This document shows positions 27,080 to 36,530 of a DNA stretch of 64,000 bases, piece after piece. The DNA is from BJGV01 sp964196335 (GTDB taxonomy: Bacteria > Pseudomonadota > Gammaproteobacteria > Burkholderiales > Nitrosomonadaceae). Position numbers and translations under genes: made by a program. The stretch lies in assembly GCA_965238155.1 (NCBI GenBank), contig OZ250175.1:1116001-1180000 (forward strand), in the 5' to 3' direction. The notes below the pieces were generated by a model, which saw nothing but the letters and a program-made list of their open reading frames with translations, was not told the DNA's origin and did not search any database. Numbering within the stretch: the first letter of the stretch is position 1; every line of letters begins with the position of its first letter.

Positions 27080-27826
27080 ATGTCAAACATTCGTCTTATA
27101 TTTGGTTTTCATGCAATCACCAGTCGTTTGCGGCAGAATCCGCGTAGTGTCAAAGAGATATTTTTAGATTCCACCCGTCGCGACCAACGTGCCCGTGATT
27201 TAATAAAGCTTACGGAAGCCCAGAAGATACACTTAATATTATGTGATGGAGCAAGGCTTGGTGCCATGTCAGGTGGTACTAGTCATCAAGGTGTTGCAGC
27301 AAATATTGATACTACATGTAATTATATTGATATTGAGGACGTACTTGAAACTCTAACTGAACCTGCACTATTTCTGATTCTGGATGGTGTTCAGGATCCA
27401 CATAATTTGGGTGCATGTTTGCGTGTGGCGGATGCTTTTGGTGTTAATGCGGTGATTGCACCAAAAAACCGTTCCGTCGGGCTTACTACTTCAGTATACA
27501 AGGTGGCAAGTGGCGCTGCTGATTCCATCCCATATATTTCTGTTACTAATCTTGCCCGTACATTACGTAAATTGAAGGAACATGGCGTGTGGATAATTGG
27601 TACTGATGCTAATACGAATAGTAATCTTCAGCTTGCTAAAATCGATGGTCCTGTGGCATGGGTATTAGGTGCAGAGGGTGAGGGCATGCGGAGGCTTACT
27701 CGTGAAACATGTGATCAGTTGATTTCAATTCCTATGCTGGGTAGCGTTGAGAGTCTTAATGTTTCAGTTAGCGCAGGCATATGTTTATTCGAGACTTGTC
27801 GGCAAAGGATGAGTAGGGGGGAATAG
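27080..27826 (+). CDS. rlmB: 23S rRNA (guanosine-2'-O-)-methyltransferase RlmB
   Basis: SPOUT-class methyltransferase that modifies Gm2251 in 23S rRNA. 248 residues with an N-terminal L30e-like substrate domain (GFHAITSRLRQNPRSVKEIF) and the C-terminal knotted SAM domain: LDGVQDPHNLGACLR, VLGAEGEGMRRL and SVESLNVSVSAG, the three SpoU motifs. The rnr-rlmB pairing is conserved in proteobacteria. Start ATG at 27080. Confidence 0.95.
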   Translation: MSNIRLIFGFHAITSRLRQNPRSVKEIFLDSTRRDQRARDLIKLTEAQKIHLILCDGARLGAMSGGTSHQGVAANIDTTCNYIDIEDVLETLTEPALFLILDGVQDPHNLGACLRVADAFGVNAVIAPKNRSVGLTTSVYKVASGAADSIPYISVTNLARTLRKLKEHGVWIIGTDANTNSNLQLAKIDGPVAWVLGAEGEGMRRLTRETCDQLISIPMLGSVESLNVSVSAGICLFETCRQRMSRGE

Positions 27827-27930
27827 GATTCCGGAGAAATTACAGTTGTTAAAATATTCGGTGTCAATAATGATTTAGATTCTGGTTTATTGATAGTCTT
27901 GTAACTTTACAAGCTCGGTGTCGTTTCTGA

Positions 27931-27959
27931 TTGATATTGTTTCATTAATTAGTTAAAAT
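27931..27959 (+). promoter_or_regulatory. Sigma-70 promoter of rpsF operon
   Basis: TTGATA (27931-27936) and TAAAAT (27954-27959) are separated by 17 bp, each one mismatch from consensus or close to it. The site lies about 65 bp upstream of rpsF in the gap after rlmB, a sensible place for a strong ribosomal protein promoter. Confidence 0.65.
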
Positions 27960-27980
27960 GCCATCCCTCTTAATCCTTAT

Positions 27981-28004
27981 CTCACCGTATTCATAAAGCG
28001 GGAG
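27981..28004 (+). promoter_or_regulatory. Possible S6:S18 leader motif of rpsF
   Basis: CTC-A-CCG and CGG-GAG can pair around an 11-nt loop, leaving a bulged A next to CCG. Bacterial rpsF leaders often contain an S6:S18-binding hairpin with an ACCG element of this kind for feedback control. Assigned by eye only, so uncertain. Confidence 0.35.
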
Positions 28005-28026
28005 ATTTTACCCGAAAGGAGTATAC

Positions 28027-28401
28027 ATGCGACATTATGAGATTGTTTTTATTGTGCACCCTGATCAGAGTGAACAAGTGCCTGCAATGATTGAACGTTA
28101 TCATGGAATGGTAACTGCTAAGAACGGGAAAGTTCATCGCCAGGAAGACTGGGGGCGCCGCCAACTTGCATACCTGATTAATAAGCTTCATAAAGCACAT
28201 TACGCACTAATGAATATTGAATGTGATCAGGAAACTTTGGAAGAGCTGGATCATGCCTTTAAATTCAATGATGCAATTCTTCGTTATCTTACTATTAGGA
28301 TGGATGGTCCGGTAGTTACACCTTCACCAATGATGAGGGATGATAAAACACGACCTGCCTCACGAACGGAAGAAGCTGTAGAAATTAACATCGGAAGGTA
28401 G
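28027..28401 (+). CDS. rpsF: 30S ribosomal protein S6
   Basis: Small-subunit protein S6, 124 residues, starting MRHYEIVFIVHPDQSEQVPAMIERY with the conserved EDWGRRQLAYLINK in the middle. It binds 16S rRNA as a pair with S18, encoded by the next gene. AAAGGAG precedes the ATG. The C-terminal 25 residues are variable as usual. The gap of 110 bp to rpsR holds no priB, which in many beta- and enterobacteria lies here. Confidence 0.96.
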   Translation: MRHYEIVFIVHPDQSEQVPAMIERYHGMVTAKNGKVHRQEDWGRRQLAYLINKLHKAHYALMNIECDQETLEELDHAFKFNDAILRYLTIRMDGPVVTPSPMMRDDKTRPASRTEEAVEINIGR

Positions 28402-28511
28402 GCTAAATAATTTACTGAATGATTATCTGGCAAAGAGAAAGCTAAGTGTCAGCAGCTTATACTGTATGTTGGTAATGTATATTTAATATAATTAGATAAT
28501 AGGAAAAAATT

Positions 28512-28796
28512 ATGGGTCGCTTTATAACTAAGCGTAAAGACGGTAGAGACAAAGATAAGGATAAGAGCGCAAATCGCCCGCTGTTCAAGCGTAGAAAATT
28601 CTGTCGTTTTACTGCAGAAGGAATTAAAAAGGTAGATTACAAAGATATCGATATACTGAAAGATTTCATTAATGAAAATGGCAAGATTATTCCTGCACGT
28701 ATTACCGGCACAAAATCACATTTTCAGCGCCAATTAGGTGGAGCTGTTGAACGGGCAAGATACCTTGCTCTGCTGCCATATACCGATTTACACTGA
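28512..28796 (+). CDS. rpsR: 30S ribosomal protein S18
   Basis: Small-subunit protein S18, partner of S6. 94 residues; the core KRRKFCRFTAEGIKKVDYKD and GTKSHFQRQLGGAVERARYLALLPY are diagnostic. A charged Lys/Asp-rich N-terminal extension of about 20 residues precedes the core. 11 bp separate it from rplI. Confidence 0.96.
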   Translation: MGRFITKRKDGRDKDKDKSANRPLFKRRKFCRFTAEGIKKVDYKDIDILKDFINENGKIIPARITGTKSHFQRQLGGAVERARYLALLPYTDLH

Positions 28797-28807
28797 GGGG
28801 TGATAGC

Positions 28808-29263
28808 ATGCAAATCATATTGATGGAGAAAATTGCCAGCCTTGGGCAACTTGGTGACGTAGTAAATGTAAAAAATGGCTATGCTCGGAATTTTCTGATT
28901 CCTCAGGGTAAGGCAAAGCGGGCAACAGATATTAGTATTGCAGAGTTTGAAGCTAAGCGTGCTGAGCTGGAAAAGGCACAAGCAGAGATATTAGCTGATG
29001 CTCAGGCCTATGCGGCTAAATTTGATAGTTTAATGGTACAGATTGCCCAAAAAACAGGAGTTGACGGCAAGTTGTTTGGGTCAGTTACAAACGCTGATAT
29101 TGTGGATGCGCTGAAGACTCAGGGTTTTGAGATAGATAAAACTATGGTCCGTATGCCTCAGGGACCTTTGAAACACGTGGGTGACCACTCGTTAACTATT
29201 GTCTTACATAGTGACGTATTGGTAAATATCACTGTATCAGTGTTGGGTGAAGCGGCTATCTGA
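28808..29263 (+). CDS. rplI: 50S ribosomal protein L9
   Basis: Large-subunit protein L9, 151 residues. N-terminal rRNA-binding domain MQIILMEKIASLGQLGDVVNVKNGYARNFLIP-type sequence (core GYARNFLIP), a long connecting helix rich in Ala/Glu/Lys, and the C-terminal domain with DGKLFGSVTN. GAGGGG is upstream of the ATG. A terminator lies 23 bp after the stop codon. Confidence 0.96.
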   Translation: MQIILMEKIASLGQLGDVVNVKNGYARNFLIPQGKAKRATDISIAEFEAKRAELEKAQAEILADAQAYAAKFDSLMVQIAQKTGVDGKLFGSVTNADIVDALKTQGFEIDKTMVRMPQGPLKHVGDHSLTIVLHSDVLVNITVSVLGEAAI

Positions 29264-29286
29264 ATCAGAATTATTGCCAAATTAAT

Positions 29287-29312
29287 AAAAAGGGCTGGAG
29301 ACAGCCCTTTTT
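29287..29312 (+). terminator. Intrinsic terminator after rplI
   Basis: GGGCTG/CAGCCC stem with a GAGA tetraloop, extended by A5 pairing with T5. It separates the rpsF-rplI transcript from dnaB, which starts 67 bp later. Confidence 0.88.
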
Positions 29313-29378
29313 ATTTCTCCTTACATCAGCTAGTGGTAGAATTACTTTTCATTCGACATATTAATTCGCTCAAATTTT

Positions 29379-30773
29379 ATGGCCCAAATATTATCAACTG
29401 TAGCCGGTGATCAGTCAGCTGATTCTTATAAGACGCCACCACATTCGGTTGAAGCTGAGCAGTCGGTATTGGGCGGACTACTGTTAGATAATCAGGCCTG
29501 GGATAAAGTAGCCGATATTATTAATGAGGAAGACTTTTATCGGTTTGATCATCGCCTCATTTATCGCCATATTTGCAAGCTGATTGAACATAACAAACCG
29601 GCAGATGTGGTGACTGTTGCTGAGTCACTTGAAATCTCCGCTGATCTGCAAAATGCAGGGGGACTTACCTACGTTGGTACGATGGCACAGAATACGCCAT
29701 CAGCAGCAAATATTCGTCGCTATGCAGAGATAGTACGCGAGCGGTCGGTGATGCGTAGACTTGCACAGGTTGGAGTGGATATCTCTGATTCATCCTATAA
29801 TCCTGCCGGACGTTCTGCTGCTAATTTATTGGATGAAGCTGAATCTAAGGTATTTCAAATCGCAGAAGCAGGCGCACGTGGGAAGCAGGGCTTCAGTGAT
29901 ATTCAGCCACTACTTAAACAAGTAGTTGAACGTATAGAAGTACTTTACAACCAAGAGAATCCAAGTGATGTAACGGGCATTGCTACCGGGTTTAGTGATC
30001 TTGATCAGAAGACATCTGGTTTTCAGCCAGGGGATTTAATCATTGTGGCTGGCAGGCCATCCATGGGTAAGACAGCTTTTTCACTGAATGTTGCCGAGCA
30101 TGTGGCACTTGAGCTAAAAAAACCAGTGGCTGTGTTTAGTATGGAAATGGGTGGAGCGCAGTTAGCAATGCGGATGTTGGGTTCGGTAGGTCAGCTGGAC
30201 CAGCATAAGGTCCGTACCGGACGTTTGTTGGACGAGGATTGGTCTAAACTTACACATGCACTTGGTAAATTAAATGATGCGCCATTATATATCGATGAAA
30301 GTGCTGCGCTAAATGCCCTGGAGCTAAGAGCACGAGCACGTAGACTGCATCGTCAACACAATGACCTTGGATTAATTATTGTCGATTATTTACAATTAAT
30401 GTCTTCCACCAGCCAAGGTGAAAATCGTGCAACTGAAATCTCTGAGATTTCACGTTCTCTAAAAGCACTGGCTAAAGAACTACAGGTCCCGGTAGTAGCA
30501 TTATCACAATTGAATCGTAGTTTGGAGCAACGTCCTAACCCACATAAGCGCCCAGTGATGTCAGATTTACGTGAATCCGGTGCTATTGAACAGGATGCTG
30601 ATTTAATCCTGTTCATTTACCGTGATGAGGTTTACAACCCTGAAACACAAGATAAAGGAATCGCTGAAATTATCATTGGAAAGCAGCGTAATGGTCCTAT
30701 AGGTAAAATTGATCTTACCTTCTTAGGACAGTACACAAGATTTGAAAGTTATGCGTCACCTTCACAATACTGA
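29379..30773 (+). CDS. dnaB: Replicative DNA helicase DnaB
   Basis: Hexameric helicase of the replication fork, 464 residues. The N-terminal primase-interacting domain begins PPHSVEAEQSVLGGLLLDN. The RecA-like domain has Walker A GRPSMGKTAF near residue 225, IIVDYLQLM as Walker B and SQLNRSLEQRPNPHKRP with arginine finger region. No intein is present. It is preceded by the rplI terminator, so it has its own promoter, probably in the 67-bp gap. Confidence 0.97.
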   Translation: MAQILSTVAGDQSADSYKTPPHSVEAEQSVLGGLLLDNQAWDKVADIINEEDFYRFDHRLIYRHICKLIEHNKPADVVTVAESLEISADLQNAGGLTYVGTMAQNTPSAANIRRYAEIVRERSVMRRLAQVGVDISDSSYNPAGRSAANLLDEAESKVFQIAEAGARGKQGFSDIQPLLKQVVERIEVLYNQENPSDVTGIATGFSDLDQKTSGFQPGDLIIVAGRPSMGKTAFSLNVAEHVALELKKPVAVFSMEMGGAQLAMRMLGSVGQLDQHKVRTGRLLDEDWSKLTHALGKLNDAPLYIDESAALNALELRARARRLHRQHNDLGLIIVDYLQLMSSTSQGENRATEISEISRSLKALAKELQVPVVALSQLNRSLEQRPNPHKRPVMSDLRESGAIEQDADLILFIYRDEVYNPETQDKGIAEIIIGKQRNGPIGKIDLTFLGQYTRFESYASPSQY

Positions 30774-30909
30774 GGGAACTTAGTTTTTACAATATCTCAG
30801 CATCTAATTTTCAGTCCTGATTGTCCAGACATGCTGAAGTGTTACACATCTATCATTACCCTTTAAGTTGTATCACATAACCAGATTTTGTCAGTTATCA
30901 GGGAATATG

Positions 30910-31359
30910 TTAATTTTTTTTCCGAATCGCATCAGCCCAGCAGTTAGGTGTTTCATACAAACGAACCTGTTCCAACCTGAGGTTATTTTCATAATTATCT
31001 TTATAGGCACGATCAAGTATATCAAATGCAGTTAGTGCCAGATTCTCTGCTGTGGGTGGCATATCCAGGATCACCGTCTTATGGTCTTTAATGGACTGTA
31101 GAAATTGTAGCACCTGTATATCACCTGAATAAACAAGAAAAGCATGATCCCATTTATTTATAAGTACATCCTTTGCAATGCGCTTTACTTCTGAATAATC
31201 CATTACCATGCCTTGATTAGCCATACCTTCATCAGTGATAATGTTGCCAGATAGAGTTATTTCAATAGCATATCGGTGGCCATGCAGATGGCGACAATGA
31301 CTATTGTGGGAAGGGATACGATGACCGGCATCGAATTCCAATTTACTGGAGATTAACAT
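30910..31359 (-). CDS. queD: 6-carboxytetrahydropterin synthase, queuosine pathway (QueD)
   Basis: Makes 6-carboxy-5,6,7,8-tetrahydropterin from dihydroneopterin triphosphate, the first committed step to queuosine. 149 residues from the ATG at 31359 (MLISSKLEFDAGHRI). Zinc ligands: His in DAGHRI and the pair in HLHGHRY; the catalytic cysteine is in SHCRHLHG. The frame extends upstream but only into the divergent gene. Convergent with dnaB, and 16 bp from the start of the divergent radical SAM gene. Confidence 0.9.
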   Translation of the reverse strand: MLISSKLEFDAGHRIPSHNSHCRHLHGHRYAIEITLSGNIITDEGMANQGMVMDYSEVKRIAKDVLINKWDHAFLVYSGDIQVLQFLQSIKDHKTVILDMPPTAENLALTAFDILDRAYKDNYENNLRLEQVRLYETPNCWADAIRKKN

Positions 31360-31375
31360 AAGCAAGATTGTAACA

Positions 31376-32236
31376 TTGCAAGGGTCTTCCAAACTATTGA
31401 ATATCACTGACCACAGTCGTGATATTGTTGGGCTAACCTATATTTATCCTGTGGTTTCACGCCGTGCCGGAGGCGTATCAGTCGGAATTAATCTTAATCC
31501 TAATAGTGCTTGCAATTGGCGGTGTATTTATTGTCAGGTACCAGAACTGAAACGAGGCTCAGCACCAACAATTGATCTAATTAGACTTGAAAAAGAGCTA
31601 TATGATTTTTTACAGGAAATAATGTACGGTTCATTTATGCAAGAGCAGGTGAAACCAGGTGCAAGACGCATTAGTGATATTGCTTTATCTGGAAATGGAG
31701 AACCTACTAGTGCCAGAAAATTTAAGCAGGTAATAGATATAATTGGAAAAGTAAAATTAAGCTTTGATTCGCTTAAAGATCTCAGGGTGGTATTGATTAC
31801 AAATGGGAGTCTGATTGACAGGTCAAATGTGCAGGCAGGACTTAGGCGCTTAGCAGAACTTAATGGTGAAGTTTGGTTCAAACTGGACAGTGTCATACGC
31901 AAAAAAAGGCAACAAATTAATAATACACATATAAGTTCCAGACAAGTTCGTAACAACCTGAAATTATCCGCGTCATTATGTCCTACCTGGGTCCAGACAT
32001 GTGTATTCAAAACTGATAGTAATCCTCCTGCCAGAGTAGAAATTGAAGCTTACCTAGAATTTATTGAGAAATTATTGCAGGAAGGCACTCTGATTCAAGG
32101 AGTGCTTCTATATGGACTGGCACGTTCTTCAATGCAGCCCGAGTCACCACGACTTACAAAAGTTACTCAAAGCTGGATTGAGTCTTTTGGAAAAGAGATT
32201 AATTCTCTTGGTCTGATTGTTAAGACTAATGTGTAA
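31376..32236 (+). CDS. Radical SAM protein, function unassigned
   Basis: A 286-residue radical SAM enzyme. The cluster motif is ACNWRCIYCQV (Cx3Cx2C) near residue 50, followed by a SAM-binding GNGEPT motif at about residue 106. The overall pattern resembles the COG0731-type group (relatives of TYW1 and activating-type enzymes). It is divergent from queD with 16 bp between start codons, so a queuosine-linked role, perhaps near QueE chemistry, is conceivable but not shown. The start is TTG at 31376; no better codon is available before the conserved YPVVSRRAGGVSVGINLNP region. Downstream lysC is 137 bp away. Confidence 0.75.
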   Translation: MQGSSKLLNITDHSRDIVGLTYIYPVVSRRAGGVSVGINLNPNSACNWRCIYCQVPELKRGSAPTIDLIRLEKELYDFLQEIMYGSFMQEQVKPGARRISDIALSGNGEPTSARKFKQVIDIIGKVKLSFDSLKDLRVVLITNGSLIDRSNVQAGLRRLAELNGEVWFKLDSVIRKKRQQINNTHISSRQVRNNLKLSASLCPTWVQTCVFKTDSNPPARVEIEAYLEFIEKLLQEGTLIQGVLLYGLARSSMQPESPRLTKVTQSWIESFGKEINSLGLIVKTNV

Positions 32237-32373
32237 CTCCTTTATTTTTTAAGCAGCCTTTACAATCAACTTATCTTTGCAGAATTTCATACACACGCTT
32301 AGTGTTCTTTCCGGGAATCAGGTAATATCTATATATCTGTAAAAATAATAATTAGGGAGAGATATTAATAATC

Positions 32374-33603
32374 GTGGCACTTATCGTCCAAAAATATGGA
32401 GGAACATCGGTTGGAAGCATTGAGCGCATTAAAAAAGTTGCTTGTCGAATAGCTAAATTCCAATCACTAGGACACCAAATGGTAGTGGCGGTTTCTGCCA
32501 TGAGCGGAGAAACTAATCGTCTCCTTGCTTTGGCCAAGGAGACACAGGATATTCCCGATTCGCGAGAGCTGGATGTTATGGTTTCTACCGGTGAACAGGT
32601 CACCATAGCCTTGTTATCAATGGCTCTAATTGAGATGGGCTACAAAGCCAAAAGCTATACTGGGGCTCAGGTACGGATATTAACAGACGATGCTCATAAC
32701 AAAGCGCGCATACTTAAGATTGATGAGAGTAGAATTCAGGCAGATTTAGATGCAGGATATATTGTGGTGGTAGCTGGATTCCAGGGTGTGGATGAAACCG
32801 GTAATATTACGACATTAGGTCGTGGTGGATCTGATACTACTGGCGTAGCATTGGCGGCGGCGCTTAAAGCCAAGGAATGCCAGATATATACTGATGTAGA
32901 TGGTGTTTACACCACTGATCCACGTATTGTCCCTGAAGCAAGACGGCTGAAGTCTATCACTTTTGAAGAAATGATGGAATTAGCAAGTCTCGGATCTAAA
33001 GTTCTTCAAATACGCTCCGTCGAATTTGCAGGTAAATACAAGGTGAAATTAAGAGTACTCTCAAGTTTTGAAGAAGGGGGCGAAGGTACTCTGATTACTT
33101 TTGAGGAAGACGAAAATATGGAACAGGCGATTATTTCAGGTATTGCATTTAACCGTGATGAGGCCAAGATTACTGTTCTGGGTGTACCAGATCGTCCTGG
33201 CATTGCTTATCAGATTCTTGGCCCTGTGGCCGATGCAAACATTGACGTAGATATGATAATCCAGAATGTTGGTAATGATGGCATGACGGATTTCTCGTTT
33301 ACTGTAAATCGAAATGAATTTGATAGAACGATGGATATGCTCAAAAGTCAGGTACAACCTCATATCGGTGCACGGGACGTTGTCGGTGGCGACAATATAG
33401 CAAAGGTATCTATTGTTGGTGTAGGTATGCGTTCATATGTTGGTATTGCCAGTAAAATGTTTCGTTCTTTGGCAGAAGAGGGTATCAATATTCAAATGAT
33501 TTCCACTTCAGAGATAAAAATTTCTGTAATTGTAGACGAGAAATACATGGAACTGGCAGTACGGATACTTCACAAAGCTTTTGATCTAGATCATGCGCTC
33601 TAA
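32374..33603 (+). CDS. lysC: Aspartate kinase
   Basis: Phosphorylates aspartate, first step to lysine, threonine and methionine. 409 residues: kinase domain starting MALIVQKYGGTSVGS with GRGGSDTTGVALAAAL and the YTDVDGVYTTDPR motif, then two ACT domains (FNRDEAKITVLGVPDRPG and VSIVGVGMRS) for feedback inhibition. Start is GTG at 32374 with GGGAGA upstream. In many gammaproteobacteria csrA follows lysC; here tRNA-Ser(GCT) comes directly, 71 bp later. Confidence 0.95.
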   Translation: MALIVQKYGGTSVGSIERIKKVACRIAKFQSLGHQMVVAVSAMSGETNRLLALAKETQDIPDSRELDVMVSTGEQVTIALLSMALIEMGYKAKSYTGAQVRILTDDAHNKARILKIDESRIQADLDAGYIVVVAGFQGVDETGNITTLGRGGSDTTGVALAAALKAKECQIYTDVDGVYTTDPRIVPEARRLKSITFEEMMELASLGSKVLQIRSVEFAGKYKVKLRVLSSFEEGGEGTLITFEEDENMEQAIISGIAFNRDEAKITVLGVPDRPGIAYQILGPVADANIDVDMIIQNVGNDGMTDFSFTVNRNEFDRTMDMLKSQVQPHIGARDVVGGDNIAKVSIVGVGMRSYVGIASKMFRSLAEEGINIQMISTSEIKISVIVDEKYMELAVRILHKAFDLDHAL

Positions 33604-33674
33604 AATCAGAGTAAGGCAACATATCGGTTTGACCAGGAAGTCGTAAACCGCTATTCTGTCGCCTTTTCTCAAAA

Positions 33675-33766
33675 GGAGAGATGGCCGAGTGGTCGAAGGC
33701 GCTCCCCTGCTAAGGGAGTATAGGCTCAAAAGCTTATCGAGGGTTCGAATCCCTCTCTCTCCGCCA
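33675..33766 (+). tRNA. tRNA-Ser (anticodon GCT), integration site
   Basis: GGAGAGA pairs with TCTCTCC in the acceptor stem, CCA is encoded, and the long variable arm is typical of serine tRNA. Anticodon arm CTCCC, loop CTGCTAA, GGGAG gives anticodon GCT. Its last 14 bases are repeated at 46619-46632 and mark an inserted island; the tRNA itself stays intact. Confidence 0.97.
33753..33766 (+). repeat. attL core, 3' end of tRNA-Ser
   Basis: CTCTCTCTCCGCCA, identical to 46619-46632. Includes the acceptor-strand end and CCA of the tRNA. Confidence 0.85.
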
Positions 33767-33822
33767 TCATTCCATGATATTCTGCTGATAAATAACAATA
33801 TTAATTATATTTATCTTATGCT

Positions 33823-33840
33823 ATGTACGGATTGATGTAC
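33823..33840 (+). repeat. Candidate integrase arm-type site, left
   Basis: ATGTACGGATTGATGTAC, identical and in the same orientation at 46480-46497. It is 57 bp inside the attL core. An extra partial copy, ATGTACGGATTG, lies at 46503-46514. Confidence 0.6.
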
Positions 33841-34452
33841 GGGCTTAATCTAATAATAACGCATTTACTTTTGATTTCCAAAATTTAGAGTTTTGACTCA
33901 AAAGCTGTATGGTATCAGTTAATAACCTTAGTTCTATCGTCCCCAATACAGCGTGTACTATTATCTTCACTTTCTACTATGTGTTGGACAATGATTCTCT
34001 GAACGATTGTTATAGGCTCTCCCTTAATGCCTGTTTTAGCCTATTTACCTCTATTTTCTTGGTTTGAGATTGGACTTTTTCATGCTCAATTATCAAATTA
34101 CCGACAGTATTATCTTTAAGCCATTGATATAAAGTAGTTTAATAGTTTAGATGTTATAGTATTTTAGATAAATGGGAGGTTAGAGGCTAATTGTATAGAT
34201 TAGTAATTTAGTTCTTTGATGTAAGTAGTATTGAAGGTGAATGGTAGCTATTTTATAGCTTTCCCAAATGTGGCTAAAACAGGGCGTTTCACCTTTAGTA
34301 TAGAGTACAGTTTCATAAGGGAGTATAAAGGGAGCGGGTATTCTGATTTACAGAGAGAAATGGTGCTTATTATCTAATTGGATAAAGTATTTATTCTCAA
34401 GGTTTGACTCATCTACTATTGAAACACAATTAACAAAGAATATTAACTAGAC

Positions 34453-34484
34453 GAACGTCTGCTTTGTGCCAAAAGCGGACATTC
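34453..34484. repeat. Palindromic repeat, copy 1
   Basis: Imperfect inverted repeat: left arm GAACGTCTGCTTTGTG, right arm CCAAAAGCGGACATTC, which fold on each other as GAAYGTCTGCTTT/AAAGCGGACATTC. Nearly identical copies lie at 41271-41302 (same orientation) and 47511-47540 (opposite orientation). Confidence 0.85.
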
Positions 34485-34936
34485 GAATACTAAGTATTGC
34501 TGTCCTTCGCGGTAACTCGCAAAAATAAGTCTAAGACTACGTAATAGTTGATTTTAATCCATCGATTGCAGATAAGGTTGCTCGTAGAACGGCCACACAT
34601 ACAATCGAAGAAATCGCAGTGGAAATTACGGAGCTTATAGTATCAAAAATATAGTAAGGTAGTAGTTCTGAACTTTAACGTTCGCTAATTTTCGTACCGT
34701 TTGTTATCACACAATAATTTTCATAAGATACAATACCGAACCTATGCGTGATAAGGGACAGCATGGGAAATGGTTACGGCATTCTATGTGGTCATAATAT
34801 TACAGCGAGTTCAATTCCCAGCCTCGTAAACTAAGTCTTTGTTAGTATCTTGCATTAAAATTTACTAATGCTTTAGTGAAAAATATATATGCAGTAATCT
34901 TACTAGGGCTTGCCATTTTAAAAATTTTACAAAAAT

Positions 34937-36526
34937 ATGACTGAAGAACAAAAACAAAGGCTCCAAATACAACTGTGGAAGATTGCCAATGAATTACGTG
35001 GCAAGATGGGAGCGGATGAGTTCCGCGACTATATCCTTGGCTTTATCTTCTACAAATACCTTTCCGAAAAGCAGCATCTTTTTGCCAATAAATTGCTCGA
35101 AACTGAAAGTGTCAAAGATTATTCCCTTGTTACAGACAAGAAAGACCTCAAGGCAATTAAAGAGGAATCACTTGAAAAGCTAGGTTATTTCCTACGCCCT
35201 GAGGAGTTGTTCAGCGCCCTCACCATAAGAGGTAACATCAAGATTGATGAAGATGATGAGGAGGCAACCGACAATTTCATTCTCGAAGACCTGCAAGCCA
35301 TCTTGAATGCCATTGAACAAAGCACAATGGGTAATGAGAGCGAGGATGATTTTAATCATCTCTTTGAAGATATGGACCTTGCCAGTACGAAACTGGGGCG
35401 TAGCCCCTCTGCGCGCAACATTTTGATTGCGAAAGTTCTCGCGCATCTCGATAAGGTTGATTTTCAGTTGGATGAAATTGAGTCTGATGTTCTTGGCGAT
35501 GCGTATGAATATTTAATCTCACAATTTGCATCGGGTGCGGGTAAGAAAGCCGGAGAATTTTATACGCCCGCTCAAGTTTCAAAAATTCTCGCCAAGATTG
35601 TTACGTTGGGGAAAGGACAAATCAAAAACGCTTATGACCCTACGTGTGGCTCAGGTTCATTGCTCTTGCGAATTGGCAAAGAAATCAAAGTTGGTAAATT
35701 TTTCGGGCAAGAACTGAACCGCACAACTTACAACCTTGCGCGGATGAATATGATACTTCATGACGTTCATTTTAGTCGTTTTGATATTAGTCAGGAAGAT
35801 ACTCTCGAAGAACCTATGCACTTGGATAGAGAGTTTGAGGCAATTGTGGCTAATCCTCCGTTTTCCGCGCAGTGGAAGGGTAAGGATAACCCCCTTAATG
35901 AAACCGATGACAGGTTTAGCCAATACGGTGCACTTGCCCCTTCATCAAAGGCCGACTTCGCATTCGTGCAGCACATCATTCACCAACTGGCCGATAACGG
36001 AACGGGCGCGGTGGTGTTGCCGCATGGCGTATTATTTCGTAGCGGGTCGGAAGGCACAATTCGCGAATACATTATTAAGGAACAAAATTATCTGGATACC
36101 GTGATTGGCCTGCCCGCCAATGTGTTTTACGGCACGTCTATTCCAGCCTGTCTTTTGGTGTTTAAAAAATGCCGTAAGCATGATGATAATGTTTTATTCA
36201 TTGATGCGAGCGCTGACTTTGAAAAAGAAGGTAATAAAAACAAATTAACTGATGAAAACGTCAAAAAGATTATAGAAACTTACGAAAAGCGAGAGAGCAT
36301 TGAGAAATATGCTTACGCTGCGCCGTTAAGTGAAATTGCTGAAAACGACTATAACCTCAATATTCCTCGCTATGTTGATACGTTTGAGGAAGAAGAGCAG
36401 GTTGATCTGGACGCCGTGGCCAGGGAACTTGTGAAGCTTGGGAATGCGATGGCCGAAACGGATAAAACCATCGCTGGATTTTGTGACCAGCTTGGCATTA
36501 AATCTCCTTTTAGCGTAAAGGGGTAG
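34937..36526 (+). CDS. hsdM: Type I restriction-modification system, methyltransferase subunit
   Basis: N6-adenine methyltransferase subunit of a type I R-M complex, 529 residues. N-terminal HsdM domain (WKIANELRGKMGADEFRDYILGFIFYKYLSE-type, core GADEFRDYILG). SAM-binding motif PTCGSGSLL from residue 235 and catalytic motif NPPF at 306-309. It is followed after 4 bp by hsdS. Codon use and GC look higher than in the surrounding host genes, in keeping with transfer. Confidence 0.96.
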   Translation: MTEEQKQRLQIQLWKIANELRGKMGADEFRDYILGFIFYKYLSEKQHLFANKLLETESVKDYSLVTDKKDLKAIKEESLEKLGYFLRPEELFSALTIRGNIKIDEDDEEATDNFILEDLQAILNAIEQSTMGNESEDDFNHLFEDMDLASTKLGRSPSARNILIAKVLAHLDKVDFQLDEIESDVLGDAYEYLISQFASGAGKKAGEFYTPAQVSKILAKIVTLGKGQIKNAYDPTCGSGSLLLRIGKEIKVGKFFGQELNRTTYNLARMNMILHDVHFSRFDISQEDTLEEPMHLDREFEAIVANPPFSAQWKGKDNPLNETDDRFSQYGALAPSSKADFAFVQHIIHQLADNGTGAVVLPHGVLFRSGSEGTIREYIIKEQNYLDTVIGLPANVFYGTSIPACLLVFKKCRKHDDNVLFIDASADFEKEGNKNKLTDENVKKIIETYEKRESIEKYAYAAPLSEIAENDYNLNIPRYVDTFEEEEQVDLDAVARELVKLGNAMAETDKTIAGFCDQLGIKSPFSVKG

Positions 36527-36530
36527 TTAT

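Larger units (their letters stand above)
33767..34936. other. Non-coding left end of the island
   Basis: 1170 bp without a credible intact gene. It contains an 18-bp arm-site candidate at 33823-33840 and a palindromic repeat at 34453-34484. An open stretch at 34535-34654 reads like the decayed end of a gene (about 39 residues ending EEIAVEITELIVSKI). The hsd promoter must lie near 34850-34930, where the sequence is very AT-rich. Confidence 0.55.

Noticed and set aside
34535..34654. Short coding-like stretch ending EEIAVEITELIVSKI
   Set aside because: No start codon with a ribosome binding site and no recognised family; kept only as a possible relic in the island's left end.
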